From: JBPOFY01 sp051252415
GTDB lineage: Bacteria > Verrucomicrobiota > Verrucomicrobiia > Opitutales > Coraliomargaritaceae
Direction: 5' to 3'
DNA: 64,000 nucleotides
NCBI GenBank assembly: GCA_051252415.1
Contig: JBPOGA010000006.1
Span: 132,697-196,696, forward strand
A program made the position numbers and the translations under genes. Every line of letters starts with the position of its first letter. Position 1 is the first letter of the stretch. The notes below the pieces were generated by a model. That model searched no databases, was not told where the DNA came from, and worked only from the letters and a program-made list of their open reading frames with translations. Below, piece after piece: positions 1 through 9,479 of this stretch.

Positions 1-1248
1 CAGCAATCCCGCCAAAAATTGATTTCTGAGAATCGAGTTAGGGAGCTGGATGGATTCTGCCGCCAAACATATATGGGTTTGAATGCGATGCTTCAGATGG
101 AGCGCTTTCTTCCTGAAGGGCGTGATGCTGCAACTTTATTTATGCAGCAGCATCTGACTGTGCTGGATGAACTGATAGAGCCTCAAACACTTAGCATCAG
201 CTCGATGTATGATCATTTTGTCTACTTGGCTGCTGGGATGCTGACTTTTGAAAAAGGCGGGGCGCATTTTGCTTTCGTGGGATGTGGCGTGCCTGGTGGG
301 CGGGTCAATGCCCTGCGTAAACCGGACGAACTTTGGATCAACGAAAATAGTAAAGAAGATGCGAAGGAACTCTATGATACGGCGATCAAGGAATTGGACA
401 TCCCGCCCGAGCAGCGAATCTGCTACATGAAGCCTCTTAATACGGATCGCGATCTTGCATTTTCTGAACGTATCAATTTGGCCCGCCGTCGTGCTGCACA
501 TGGGAAGCGGGATCATCGGATGGGGTCTTACTTCGCTGGCTTACAGATGAATTGGTGGCAAAATGCAGTTTGTTGGCGTTTCAAGGCTTGGCGCGAGCGT
601 ATGCGAAACGAGGACTCTTGGGATATTCATGACGATGGGGAGCTGCAACAGGTTTCCGGCCCTTGTGTTTTCCTTGCGTTACATATGGAACCAGAAGCGA
701 CGATACTGATGTACAGCCCACGCCAACGTGATCAAATTGAAGCATGTCGATTGGTCGCCGAATCATTGCCAGTAGGCGTTACTTTGCTGGTCAAAGAAAA
801 CCCCAAAATGCTTAACAAGCGGCCACGTGGCTATTATGAAAAGATCAAGCGCTTCCCGAATATTCGACTTTGTTCGACTGGGGTGTCGTCTGTGACATTG
901 ATTCGGAAATCTCAGGCGGTCGTTTCCTTAGGTGGAACCGTTACCATCGAGGCACGTTTGCGAGGTAAGGCCGCATTTTGTTTTGGCAGTCCTCCTTTTC
1001 ACCGCATGGCCACGGCTAGTGGACAATCGATGCTGGATAAACTATCCGAGATGGATTTCGAAAGAGAGGATGCAACTGAGCACTTGCTTCTAGGAGATGA
1101 TCCTGCTTGGTGTGATTGGGTGCGGGGGAATTTCGTTGGTATTGCCGGTAAAGTCAGGTTTAGTTCCGAGTTTGGGCAGGACATATTCGATGACAGCCCC
1201 GCTAATGCAGAAGCATTCGCAAACTATATCGAAAGCTGTGTGTCATGA
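1..1248 (+). CDS. Capsule polysaccharide biosynthesis-type glycosyltransferase (5' cut by window edge)
   Basis: The reading frame is open from base 1 to the stop at 1248 with no upstream stop, so the gene very probably begins before the window; the first in-frame start is only a TTG at 19. The C-terminal half looks like the GT-B fold of capsule synthesis proteins (PF05159-like): an LHMEPEATI stretch, VKENP, then a Gly-rich SLGGTVTIEARLRGKAAFCFG segment typical of the sugar-nucleotide site. By family it would transfer a sugar in surface polysaccharide assembly in the cytoplasm. It is the first gene of the plus-strand polysaccharide cluster, 39 bp before the polymerase gene. The substrate cannot be told. 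Confidence 0.7.
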   Translation, partial: QQSRQKLISENRVRELDGFCRQTYMGLNAMLQMERFLPEGRDAATLFMQQHLTVLDELIEPQTLSISSMYDHFVYLAAGMLTFEKGGAHFAFVGCGVPGGRVNALRKPDELWINENSKEDAKELYDTAIKELDIPPEQRICYMKPLNTDRDLAFSERINLARRRAAHGKRDHRMGSYFAGLQMNWWQNAVCWRFKAWRERMRNEDSWDIHDDGELQQVSGPCVFLALHMEPEATILMYSPRQRDQIEACRLVAESLPVGVTLLVKENPKMLNKRPRGYYEKIKRFPNIRLCSTGVSSVTLIRKSQAVVSLGGTVTIEARLRGKAAFCFGSPPFHRMATASGQSMLDKLSEMDFEREDATEHLLLGDDPAWCDWVRGNFVGIAGKVRFSSEFGQDIFDDSPANAEAFANYIESCVS

Positions 1249-1287
1249 TCGTGCAGAATAAAACAACAATTTTTATAGCTCCGTAAT

Positions 1288-2598
1288 ATGGGATATCTAC
1301 GAACACTTGAAAACCGAATATTTGTATCCTACACTGTAGGGTTCTATCTTGGTTGGATTGCCTATCTGTCTCGTGCTGAATTGCTACTGAGGGGCTTTCA
1401 TAATCAGCTTCAAGTCTTAGCTCTCTTGTCGCTGATGCTCTGCTCTTTTATCCTTTGGGTAAATTGTAAGGATAAGATTCCGAGCTTACCGATGACTCGG
1501 TTTAAGCTTGTAGGTATGCTTCTACTGATTCCGCTGATGCTTGTGGCGAATTACGAGATCCTCTTTACCTATACGAGTCAGTTCCTTGGGCCAGTGGTGA
1601 AGGATTTGGTGCCGATCTCTTTTATTCTATCCGCACCCGCAATTGGATTTTTCAGCTTACGCCAGCGCAAAATATTTGGTGGCATCTTCCTGTTTTTTTT
1701 GGCGATAGCTGTTTTTACGATTTTCAAGATCGATACAAAATATGTGGTTATGGCCGAGAATCGTTTGCAAGCGTTTCAGGATGTTGGGACGGTGCTCCTC
1801 TATTCCTATCAGATGGCGATCGGCGTTACGGCTGCCTACATACTTATGCTGTTTTTAACCACGGCTCGTTCTGTGTGGCTGAGTTTAAGTTGTTCGGCAG
1901 GCATGTTGTTTTGGGCATACGCTTCTTTGATTTATTCCAAACGGCAAGGCTTGGGGGAATTCGCCATTGTGGTGGCAGCCATTCTATTTCTGCTTCTCTT
2001 CGGGAAAAATCTGCACCGCATTCGAAAATACATGTTATCCGGTATGGTTGTTTTGGGCGTTGTCGGTTTGGCTTATGTGACCAAAAGCGGCGCGGCCGTA
2101 GCCATGTTCTCACGTCTTGTTGAGCGCTTCCGTACACTGGGTGATACCGGCTTAGCTGGATTTGACCGTTTCTCAGAAGCGTCAGGATATCTGGCTAACG
2201 CAGATGCGTTGAGTTGGGTCATCGGGGAGGGAATCGGCGGCTTCAGCTTTAATGTTATCTCGATGCACGTTATTCATATCGGTTGGGCGAACCTGATTTT
2301 CAAAGGAGGACTCCTGTTAGCCTTATTCGTATTTGTATCCCTTTCTGGGAATGTGATTTATGTACTAATGAAGCGTGGTTTTCCGCACCGCCTTGCCGCC
2401 CTGTTTTTTCCCTTGTTCATAGGCTTGCAGCTAATGTATGCACCAGTTTGGAGTAATGTCCCCAGTTCGTTCGTTCTGGGAATCGCTCTCTTTGCTCCTG
2501 AGATTTTTCTATTAAGTGAGCGATATTGCCAGGGAGAAGGTGCTCCACGCAGACCTCCGGGGATGCCTCCGGCTATGTTACCACCACATCGAAGATGA
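1288..2598 (+). CDS. Wzy-like O-antigen/exopolysaccharide polymerase, multi-pass membrane protein
   Basis: The 436-residue product is hydrophobic almost throughout, with roughly ten to twelve predicted membrane segments and one longer soluble loop around residues 270-310 (RFRTLGDTGLAGFDRFSEAS). That topology and the position among glycosyltransferases fit a Wzy/WaaL-type polymerase that joins lipid-linked repeat units on the periplasmic side. Such proteins have little sequence conservation, so the call rests on topology and context. The C-terminal tail is oddly rich in Pro and Arg (APRRPPGMPPAMLPPHRR). The TGA stop overlaps the next gene's ATG as ATGA, which suggests translational coupling. 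Confidence 0.7.
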   Translation: MGYLRTLENRIFVSYTVGFYLGWIAYLSRAELLLRGFHNQLQVLALLSLMLCSFILWVNCKDKIPSLPMTRFKLVGMLLLIPLMLVANYEILFTYTSQFLGPVVKDLVPISFILSAPAIGFFSLRQRKIFGGIFLFFLAIAVFTIFKIDTKYVVMAENRLQAFQDVGTVLLYSYQMAIGVTAAYILMLFLTTARSVWLSLSCSAGMLFWAYASLIYSKRQGLGEFAIVVAAILFLLLFGKNLHRIRKYMLSGMVVLGVVGLAYVTKSGAAVAMFSRLVERFRTLGDTGLAGFDRFSEASGYLANADALSWVIGEGIGGFSFNVISMHVIHIGWANLIFKGGLLLALFVFVSLSGNVIYVLMKRGFPHRLAALFFPLFIGLQLMYAPVWSNVPSSFVLGIALFAPEIFLLSERYCQGEGAPRRPPGMPPAMLPPHRR

Positions 2599-3434
2599 GT
2601 CAGGATCCATCCACGCTTATATTCCACCATATACCTAAAGCAGCAGGTAGTGTTTTCTCTTCCTCGTTGGCTGTGTATTTCCCCGAGTCTGCAGTCTTTC
2701 GGATGGACTATGTGGAGACGAATCAAGAACGGATCGACTTCATCGCGGGGCTGACTGAGAAGGAACGGAAGCGCTACCGATTGATTCTCGGGCATATGCC
2801 TTTTGGTGTGCACCGCCTATTGGCACAACAAAGTGCCTATTACGCCTTTGTCCGTCATCCGGTGAAACGGGTGCTTTCACTCTGCAGATTTATTTGTGAG
2901 CGTGAGCATCATTATTTGAATTCAAAGTTGAAAGAAGCGGGCTCGGTCGCCGCATTTGTTCGATCAGGATGTACCACTGAGACTCATAATGAAATGGTGC
3001 GTTATTTCTGCTATCCGGAACAGATTGATGAGAGTGAACCAGTCGGTCCGCAGCATCTGAAATTCGCGATAGAGAATATCGAAACTCATTTTCCATCAGT
3101 GGGCTTGTCCGAGAATTACGATGCTTCGGTAGTCATTTTCTCAAAGCTCTACGGAATGTCTGCTCCTTTTTATATACGTCGCAATCAAAGCAAAGGGGCG
3201 AGTGTTGTTTTGACTGACGAGGATAAGGAAGCCGTGCGTGAGGCTAACACATGGGACATGGAACTTTATGAATATCTTCAAGAGCGATTTCAGAAGCAGC
3301 TTGATGCATCTCTTGAGGAGGATCCCGATGCAGTATCCCGATTCCAAAAGGCGAATTCTAGCTATGGCCGATTTATCTACACTTTGCGTGGAGGCACGCG
3401 TAAAGTGTTGCGTGCTCTGAGACGCAAGTCGTGA
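2595..3434 (+). CDS. Sulfotransferase family protein
   Basis: A 279-residue protein. Near the N-terminus FHHIPKAAGSVF matches the 5'-phosphosulfate-binding loop of PAPS-dependent sulfotransferases (Sulfotransfer_2 type), and AFVRHPVKRVLSL matches the 3'-phosphate-binding segment. It would transfer sulfate from PAPS to a hydroxyl, here probably on the polysaccharide or its lipid-linked precursor. The frame is open further upstream (to 2526), but the ATG at 2595 overlaps the polymerase stop and leaves the PAPS motif at the usual distance from the N-terminus, so I chose it. Its end overlaps the next gene as GTGA. Confidence 0.85.
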   Translation: MSQDPSTLIFHHIPKAAGSVFSSSLAVYFPESAVFRMDYVETNQERIDFIAGLTEKERKRYRLILGHMPFGVHRLLAQQSAYYAFVRHPVKRVLSLCRFICEREHHYLNSKLKEAGSVAAFVRSGCTTETHNEMVRYFCYPEQIDESEPVGPQHLKFAIENIETHFPSVGLSENYDASVVIFSKLYGMSAPFYIRRNQSKGASVVLTDEDKEAVREANTWDMELYEYLQERFQKQLDASLEEDPDAVSRFQKANSSYGRFIYTLRGGTRKVLRALRRKS

Positions 3435-4231
3435 AAATGAAGAAACTTTCAATTATTACGCCAGCTTGGAATTCCGCCGCGACCTTGCCGGCAACGATTG
3501 CATCTTTGCAGCCACTTCTGGATGCGGGTGCCGAATATCTTGTCGTAGACAGCGGTTCTGAGGACGGCACGCAAGCAATCGCTGAAGCCGCTGGTGCCAA
3601 AGTCATCTATTGCCCCCCAGGTAACATGTATGCGGCGATCAATGCCGGCTTAGAACAAGCCACGGGTGAATGGCTGACCTATATTAATAGCGACGATTTG
3701 CTCTATGCAGATACGGCTGTAGAAATGTTGGAGAATGCAGGCGAGCAGGACGATGTGCTCTACGGTAACCTCGATTATGTCGATGAGGTGAATCGTTTTC
3801 TCTTTTACTGGCGCAGTGCCCGTCCCAGCTTACTGAACATGCATATGCCCTGCTATTGCGGCATTTTGCAGCAAGGTGTTTGGTTTCACCGAAGAGTAGT
3901 CGAGCGGTTAGGCGGCTTTGATACTACCTATCGTTTTTGTGCGGATTACGACTTCTTTTTCCGTGCAGTTGTGGAAGGTTTTCATTTTAAGAAATTCACA
4001 GATAAATCAGTGGGTGCATTCCGTTTATTGGCTTCGCAGCTTTCGCAGTCGCGCAAGGGTGAAATGTCGACGGAGGGGCCACGCATTCGTGCCACCTACT
4101 GGGAAGGCAAGCCTAAGTATCGACGTCTACTCTACAAATTGATTTCTTTAGTCGACCGAAACTTCAGTAATTTGGACAGCCGCCTAGTTCGTGCTGTGCA
4201 TGCACGTGGCTTGGATAAGCGCGATTATTAA
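3431..4231 (+). CDS. Glycosyltransferase family 2
   Basis: The 266-residue protein starts with the GT-A fold signature LSIITPAWNSAATLPATIAS. DSGSEDGT follows, and NSDDLLY carries the metal-binding Asp residues of GT2 enzymes. A later YDFFFRAV segment fits the acceptor region. It would add one sugar to the lipid-linked repeat unit at the inner membrane face. The start may be GTG 3431 (overlapping the sulfotransferase stop) or ATG 3437; the two differ by two residues. There is no transmembrane tail. Donor and acceptor are unknown. Confidence 0.88.
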   Translation: MKMKKLSIITPAWNSAATLPATIASLQPLLDAGAEYLVVDSGSEDGTQAIAEAAGAKVIYCPPGNMYAAINAGLEQATGEWLTYINSDDLLYADTAVEMLENAGEQDDVLYGNLDYVDEVNRFLFYWRSARPSLLNMHMPCYCGILQQGVWFHRRVVERLGGFDTTYRFCADYDFFFRAVVEGFHFKKFTDKSVGAFRLLASQLSQSRKGEMSTEGPRIRATYWEGKPKYRRLLYKLISLVDRNFSNLDSRLVRAVHARGLDKRDY

Positions 4232-4236
4232 TACCG

Positions 4237-5151
4237 ATGCCTCCATTACATAAATTTAGTGGACGCCTGGAATCTTTGCTGCGTCCTGTATTGAAGAAGG
4301 TGCTCCCGCCGAAAAGCTTTGAGGCAGTCACGTTTTATTTACGGCTGGGTTATTGGCCGCAGTTGGATGCGCCACGATCATTTAACGAGGTCATCAGCCA
4401 CCGGAAGCTGAATGAGAAAGTGTTTCCGTTCCCTACGCTGATCGATAAGTTGGCGGTTCGTGACTTTGTCGAGAGTCGGATCGGAGACTCTTATTTCACC
4501 AATATTATTCAGAGCTACACGGAGTCTGAAGCGATTCGTTTGGCTGACTTGCCTGAAGCATTTGCCTTTAAGTGTAATGCCGGTAGCGGGATGAATCAAA
4601 TCGTCAGCTCTAAGCAGGATGTGACTGAGGCCACACTTGTGGATTTGGCCAGGACCTGGATGTCCAAGCCTTACAGTGAGGTTTCGCATACTTACGAATG
4701 TATCTATGATAAGACGCCGAGGTGCGTATATGCGGAAGAATTGTTGGATCCTTTAGATTCGGTTCGGGAGTTCAAGTTTTGGTGTATTGGTGGCAAACCG
4801 GTTTTCGTGCAGACTTTGGCGCGTGGTTCAGAGGCTTCGGGCTACGAAGTATTTCGGCCAGATGGTCAGATCGCCGATTATTGTGTTTTTAACAAAGCGC
4901 CGAAAGCGCCATCGGATATGCCTGCTTGTTTGAGCAAGCTCCTCGAATTGGCGGGTATCCTCGCCGAAGGCTTCGACTTTGTTCGGGTAGATCTAATGGT
5001 TTCTGGGGATGATCGGATTACCTTTAGTGAAATGACCTTTCACCCCGGTGGCGGTCGTGTCCGCTTTTTCCCGAGAGGACAGGATTTTGATCTTGGAGAG
5101 CAATTGCCGCTCTTTGCCAAAGGGCCAGAGGATGCCAGCATCGGGAGCTAG
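4237..5151 (+). CDS. ATP-grasp TupA-like polysaccharide biosynthesis protein
   Basis: The 304 residues match the TupA-like ATP-grasp pattern: SFNEVISHRKLNEK near the N-terminus, DKLAVRDFVESRIGDSY, FAFKCNAGSG for nucleotide binding, REFKFWCIGGKP, and a C-terminal FDFVRVDLM ... ITFSEMTFHPGGG block with acidic metal ligands. In known clusters such proteins are thought to ligate an amino acid or other carboxylate to sugars. It lies 5 bp after the GT2 gene. Family assignment is firm; the substrate is not inferable. Confidence 0.85.
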   Translation: MPPLHKFSGRLESLLRPVLKKVLPPKSFEAVTFYLRLGYWPQLDAPRSFNEVISHRKLNEKVFPFPTLIDKLAVRDFVESRIGDSYFTNIIQSYTESEAIRLADLPEAFAFKCNAGSGMNQIVSSKQDVTEATLVDLARTWMSKPYSEVSHTYECIYDKTPRCVYAEELLDPLDSVREFKFWCIGGKPVFVQTLARGSEASGYEVFRPDGQIADYCVFNKAPKAPSDMPACLSKLLELAGILAEGFDFVRVDLMVSGDDRITFSEMTFHPGGGRVRFFPRGQDFDLGEQLPLFAKGPEDASIGS

Positions 5152-5172
5152 CGGAAGCGGCCAATTAGTTAC

Positions 5173-6333
5173 ATGAAAAAGACTTTACTAGTAAGCAACG
5201 CGGTCCTGCCTCGGAGTGGTGGTTTTCCAAAAACCATGCGCAAGTTCGCTGCCGCTTTGAGCGGGAGGATTGTTTCGTTTACTTCTCTATCCGAGAGTGA
5301 CGAGGAGAAAGATGCATTCCCGGAAGTAACACACGTTACGACGGCTCGTGGGCGTTTGGCTGATTGGTATGCCTATGCCGCTCCGGCTACTCGTGGGTCG
5401 GCTGAGAAACTTGCCTCATGTGCAGACTTAATGTCGTGCCACATCATGTTGCGCTATCAGGCGAACTGGACTCGTAAGATGGCGCGTATGCATGGGATTC
5501 CTTACTGGTTTGTTCCTCACGGGCAACTGGATCCGCATGTCTACACCTACCGAGCGGGGGTCAAGCGACTCTGGCTGAATGTATTCGGGCGACCGCTGCT
5601 ACGAGATGCGGCTCATGTCATATTCTCGACGGAGCGTGAGCGTGAGAAGGCCAAGTGGTTTTATGAGGGAGCCAATACGCGTGTCGTGCATTGGCCGGTC
5701 GATTTAATTAGTCTGGAAGGCAAGCAATCTGCACGTGCTTGGATGCGTGAAAGTCTAGGTCTCGCAGCGAATGCAAAAGTAGTGCTGTTCTTTGGTCGTT
5801 TGCATACGATGAAGCGTCCTTTAGAAACAATACAGGCTTTTGCCGCTGCTGAGCAGGACGAGGCTCATCTGGTGTTGGTCGGACCTGAGGATGACGTCAG
5901 TGTGGAGGCATGTCAGCAACTCGCAGAAAAGCTTGGAGTCGGGCAGCGCGTGCATGCCCTGGGTGCGATTTACGGTGAAGAAAAGGAACGCTATTTACTG
6001 GGCGCGGATCTTTACATCTCACTCTCCTCACGCGAAAATTTTGGACATACCGCAGCCGAATGTCTGGCCGCAGGCACACCGGTTTTACTTTCGCCTGGGA
6101 ACGACCTCTCACCTGAACTTGCGCCCTATAAATGTGGTTGGTTTCTAGAGACCGACGATATTGATGAAGCCGCTTCGGCTCTAAAGGAAGCTTTGGCGAT
6201 CGATGATGACGAACGTTTCCAGATGGGGGAGCGTGGTCGGAGCTTTGTTCGAGATGAATGTAACGAAGAGGGTTTCACCAAGGCCTTGCGGGATTTGCGA
6301 GAAGAAGCCATTGCTAAGCACGCCCAAATCTAA
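5173..6333 (+). CDS. Glycosyltransferase family 4 (GT-B)
   Basis: A 386-residue GT-B enzyme. VVLFFGRLHTMKRP opens the C-terminal donor domain and SRENFGHTAAECLAAGTPV carries the EX7E motif of retaining GT4 transferases. The N-terminal domain begins with KKTLLVSNAVLPRSGG. It would transfer a sugar from a nucleotide donor in the cytoplasm. It lies between an ATP-grasp gene and a second GT4 gene, all co-directional with short gaps, so it is probably one transferase of the repeat-unit pathway. Confidence 0.88.
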   Translation: MKKTLLVSNAVLPRSGGFPKTMRKFAAALSGRIVSFTSLSESDEEKDAFPEVTHVTTARGRLADWYAYAAPATRGSAEKLASCADLMSCHIMLRYQANWTRKMARMHGIPYWFVPHGQLDPHVYTYRAGVKRLWLNVFGRPLLRDAAHVIFSTEREREKAKWFYEGANTRVVHWPVDLISLEGKQSARAWMRESLGLAANAKVVLFFGRLHTMKRPLETIQAFAAAEQDEAHLVLVGPEDDVSVEACQQLAEKLGVGQRVHALGAIYGEEKERYLLGADLYISLSSRENFGHTAAECLAAGTPVLLSPGNDLSPELAPYKCGWFLETDDIDEAASALKEALAIDDDERFQMGERGRSFVRDECNEEGFTKALRDLREEAIAKHAQI

Positions 6334-6342
6334 ATCGCCGGA

Positions 6343-7539
6343 GTGGAACACAAGCCTCAACCCAAGATTTTACTGAGTAATCAGTCGACGACCTATCTAT
6401 TTCGCAGTCTCTGTGACCGGGTCGCTAAAGATTTCCCCGAAGCAGATGTCTGCTTGCTAGCAGGAGCCTGCGAGTTGGAAGCAGGGCAGCAACCGCAATT
6501 TACGCATATCAATACGATTGAGTTTGTACGCAGCCCAGGCTGGAAACGTATTTGGACTTGGTCGGTCTACACCTTGCGCTTTCTTTGGCTCATCCTATCC
6601 CGACGCTGGGATCTTGTTGTTGTGACAACGAACCCACCGCTCTGCGCTTGGGTGATGGGGCTGGTTGCTCGTTTATTGCATCGCCCATATCTGCTGATTC
6701 AGTATGACATTTATCCAGACGTCCTCGCCAGAATGGGCGGCTTGTCGCCGCAGTCTTTTATTTATCGGATGCTTGAGAGGTTAAGCGCCTGTTCGATGCG
6801 AAATGCCAGTGCTGTAGTTACGCTTGCCGACGATATGGCAGAACGTCTTCGTGAACACGGCATTGATGATGAGATGCCGCTTCATATTATTCCCAATTGG
6901 GCGGATACCACGGTGTATTGCCCCGAGCCCAAGGAGAGCAACCATTTCGCTCAAGAGCATGATCTCATCGGGAAATTCGTGGTGATGTATAGCGGCGCCT
7001 TTGGTGCAACGCATGATATTGACTCCATGTTGAAAGCTGCAGAGCTGCTTTCCGATCTCCCGGATGTTCTACTGCTTCTGGTCGGTAAAGGAACTCGTCA
7101 GCATGAGATCGAAGCCGAAGTGAAGCGACTAGGAGCATCCAATGTGAAGCTGCTTCCATGGCAACCATTGGAGGCTGTGCCATTATCTTTGGCGGCCGCC
7201 GACTGCCATATTGTGACTTTAGATGCCCCTTACGCGGGTATCAGTTTCCCTAGTAAGTTTTATACATCGATTAGTGTGGGTGCTGCGATCATGGCAATTG
7301 CTTCGGAAGAAACGGCTCTCGGTCAGACTGTTCGAGATTCAGAAATCGGATATGTCATTCCTCCGGGAAAGCCTGAAAAAATGGCTGAGGCGATTCGCGA
7401 ACTCCATTCGGATCCCCAGAGAGCACTAGATATGCGTCAGCGTAGTCGTAAGTTGGCCGAGGATTATTATGATGAGGCGTATTGCACCGGCCGGTATGTC
7501 GACCTTATAAAGGATATCTTCAGTCGAGATGGTGCGTAA
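6343..7539 (+). CDS. Glycosyltransferase family 4, WbuB/WcaI-like
   Basis: The 398-residue protein has a GT-B layout with the C-terminal donor domain starting at FVVMYSGAFGATHD and the late motif FPSKFYTSISVGAAIMAIASEE, in which Glu residues take the EX7E position. A hydrophobic segment around residues 65-110 (VYTLRFLWLILS, WVMGLVARLL) suggests membrane association, as in WbuB-type FucNAc transferases. The start is a GTG at 6343. It is 9 bp after the preceding GT4 gene and is likely part of the same operon. Confidence 0.85.
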   Translation: MEHKPQPKILLSNQSTTYLFRSLCDRVAKDFPEADVCLLAGACELEAGQQPQFTHINTIEFVRSPGWKRIWTWSVYTLRFLWLILSRRWDLVVVTTNPPLCAWVMGLVARLLHRPYLLIQYDIYPDVLARMGGLSPQSFIYRMLERLSACSMRNASAVVTLADDMAERLREHGIDDEMPLHIIPNWADTTVYCPEPKESNHFAQEHDLIGKFVVMYSGAFGATHDIDSMLKAAELLSDLPDVLLLLVGKGTRQHEIEAEVKRLGASNVKLLPWQPLEAVPLSLAAADCHIVTLDAPYAGISFPSKFYTSISVGAAIMAIASEETALGQTVRDSEIGYVIPPGKPEKMAEAIRELHSDPQRALDMRQRSRKLAEDYYDEAYCTGRYVDLIKDIFSRDGA

Positions 7540-7544
7540 AAAAT

Positions 7545-8765
7545 ATGAAAGATAACATGCCAGAAAAAGCGAAAGAACAACTTCCATCGGCATTCGTCAC
7601 CTATGGGTGGTGCCGGACGGCTTACACTGTCGTGCGCTCTCTTGGTGCACACGGCGTGGAGGTTCATGTGGGCGATAATTCCAAGTTGGCGATGTCGCGA
7701 TTCTCGAAATACACGAAGTCTTACACGCACCTTCCAGACTTTTTCGCAGAGCCATCCGCTTATATGGATGCACTTGCCGCTGCGATGAAACAATGTGGTG
7801 CCACAGTGCTCTTCCCCTGTCATGAGGATGTAGAGACTGTCATTCGCTATCGCGATAGGCTGCCAGAGAACATTCAAGTAGCAGTCCCTGAATATGAGGA
7901 TTGGAATACGGCTGAGGACAAACTGGATTATGTTAGGCACGTTGCTGCCGCAGGATGTCCTGTGCCCGACACATACGAAGTCGGTTCGAAAGAAGAATTA
8001 CTATCTCTCCAGAAACGGCTCGATTTCCCTGTAGTGGTGAAGACACGGATTGGGAACAGTGCTAAGGGAGTGGCGATTGTTCGTCATTCAGAGGAGTTGG
8101 AGTCTGCGTTCATGAAGTTAGTGGAGGAATATAAATTACCTCCTGAGCGTTGGCCTACGATACAAGCATTCGTGCCGGGTAAGAAACTTGGAGTGCTTGG
8201 TGTCTATAATCGCGGTAAACATCTCAGTAGCATTGTATTTGACATAGTCCGCTCTAAGGGAGCTGACAATTTCGGCACGTCTACCTTTCGTGTCACCATT
8301 GATGACCCTGCGATTAAGGGGGATGCGATTAAAGCGATGGAGTCGCTCAACTGGCATGGTGTGGTCGATATGGACTGGTTGAGAGATGAAGATGGCACGG
8401 CGCGGCTGATCGACATCAACGGTCGTTTGGGAGGCGCCACTGCTTTAACTTACATTTCAGGCATGGATATGCCATGGCTCTGGTATCAGGCAGCGATTGG
8501 AGTGGAGTCGATTGATGTCCCGCCGCCTGCCATCAACGCGAAAGCGCGTTGGATATTGGGCGATATGCTTGGAGCGGCAGATTCGCTTCGTAAAAGGCGC
8601 TTTAAGGAATTCTTCGAAGCGCTCACACCACAGAAGGGCTGTAGGCATGATGACCTTGTATTGAGCGACCCGCTGCCTGCTGTTTTTCAAGCGCTCGACT
8701 ATTTGAGCAAATTCGTGAAGGCTGGAGGGAATACAAATCCAGTCTCTGAGGGAATGATACGTTAA
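7545..8765 (+). CDS. ATP-grasp carboligase-type protein
   Basis: A 406-residue protein in which FVTYGWCRTAYTVVRSLG resembles the N-terminal domain of PurT/CarB-like ATP-grasp enzymes. VVKTRIGNSAKGVAIV forms the ATP-binding loop, and DMDWLRDEDGTARLIDINGR supplies the Mg-binding Asp and Asn. The frame is open upstream to 7482 inside the previous gene; ATG 7545, 6 bp after that gene's stop, is the better start. It probably ligates a carboxylate to an amine in polysaccharide decoration, like the TupA-type gene upstream. No exact substrate can be assigned. Confidence 0.8.
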   Translation: MKDNMPEKAKEQLPSAFVTYGWCRTAYTVVRSLGAHGVEVHVGDNSKLAMSRFSKYTKSYTHLPDFFAEPSAYMDALAAAMKQCGATVLFPCHEDVETVIRYRDRLPENIQVAVPEYEDWNTAEDKLDYVRHVAAAGCPVPDTYEVGSKEELLSLQKRLDFPVVVKTRIGNSAKGVAIVRHSEELESAFMKLVEEYKLPPERWPTIQAFVPGKKLGVLGVYNRGKHLSSIVFDIVRSKGADNFGTSTFRVTIDDPAIKGDAIKAMESLNWHGVVDMDWLRDEDGTARLIDINGRLGGATALTYISGMDMPWLWYQAAIGVESIDVPPPAINAKARWILGDMLGAADSLRKRRFKEFFEALTPQKGCRHDDLVLSDPLPAVFQALDYLSKFVKAGGNTNPVSEGMIR

Positions 8766-8797
8766 ATTCCGATCTCTGCATCACACAACGAACATAT

Positions 8798-9418
8798 ATG
8801 AAGTTTCTCATAATCCGCATTTGGGAAAATGCCTTCCACCGATTGTTTCGGATATTTTGGACGCTTCTATCGCGATTCTCCCTTTGGATGCATGGCTGTC
8901 GAGCGGGTGTTGGTTTGAAAGTGGATGGTCGCCTGATCATACAGTGCCGTCAGCCCAATGTTATCGAGATTGGAAAGGGCGTGACAATTAACTCGCGTTT
9001 CATGTCGAATCTAGTCGGGATGACTAATCCAACCGTGCTTTGTTGTTACGGTGAAGGGGAGATTGTGATTGGGGATCATGTCGGCATCTCGGGGGCAATC
9101 CTCTCATCTAAGAGTCAGATTCAAGTGGGGGACTATGCTACTGTAGGTGGAAACGTTAGAATATTCGACCATGATTTCCACTCCTTGTCTCCGGAGGATC
9201 GCCGTGATGCCAAACTTGACCGAGAAAATTGTCGAACAGCTCCCGTCACCATCGGTAATGATGTTTTTATCGGCACCAACTCCATTATACTTAAAGGGGT
9301 CACCATTGGTGATCGATGCATTGTCGGTGCAGGTTCGGTTGTATCTCTTAAGGAGATTCCCGCTGATTCCATTGTAGCTGGTAACCCCGCAAAGATTATT
9401 GGCACAAAAACGCGTTAG
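8798..9418 (+). CDS. Left-handed beta-helix (hexapeptide repeat) O-acetyltransferase
   Basis: The 206 residues contain hexapeptide repeats from about residue 55 on: VIEIGKGVTINSR, GEIVIGDHVGISG, QIQVGDYATVGG, VTIGNDVFIGTN, VTIGDRCIVGAG, ending in the usual AGNPAKIIG. The insert FDHDFHSLS holds the His typical of WcaF/NodL/Vat acyltransferases. It would use acetyl-CoA to acetylate a sugar, either the repeat unit or the 4-amino sugar made by its neighbours. The first 30 residues are more hydrophobic and aromatic than usual for this family. Confidence 0.87.
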   Translation: MKFLIIRIWENAFHRLFRIFWTLLSRFSLWMHGCRAGVGLKVDGRLIIQCRQPNVIEIGKGVTINSRFMSNLVGMTNPTVLCCYGEGEIVIGDHVGISGAILSSKSQIQVGDYATVGGNVRIFDHDFHSLSPEDRRDAKLDRENCRTAPVTIGNDVFIGTNSIILKGVTIGDRCIVGAGSVVSLKEIPADSIVAGNPAKIIGTKTR

Positions 9419-9479
9419 TGAGATTCGAGGGATTTCCTCGAACTCATTGTTACATATAAACCTTTCTCAAATATTCATC

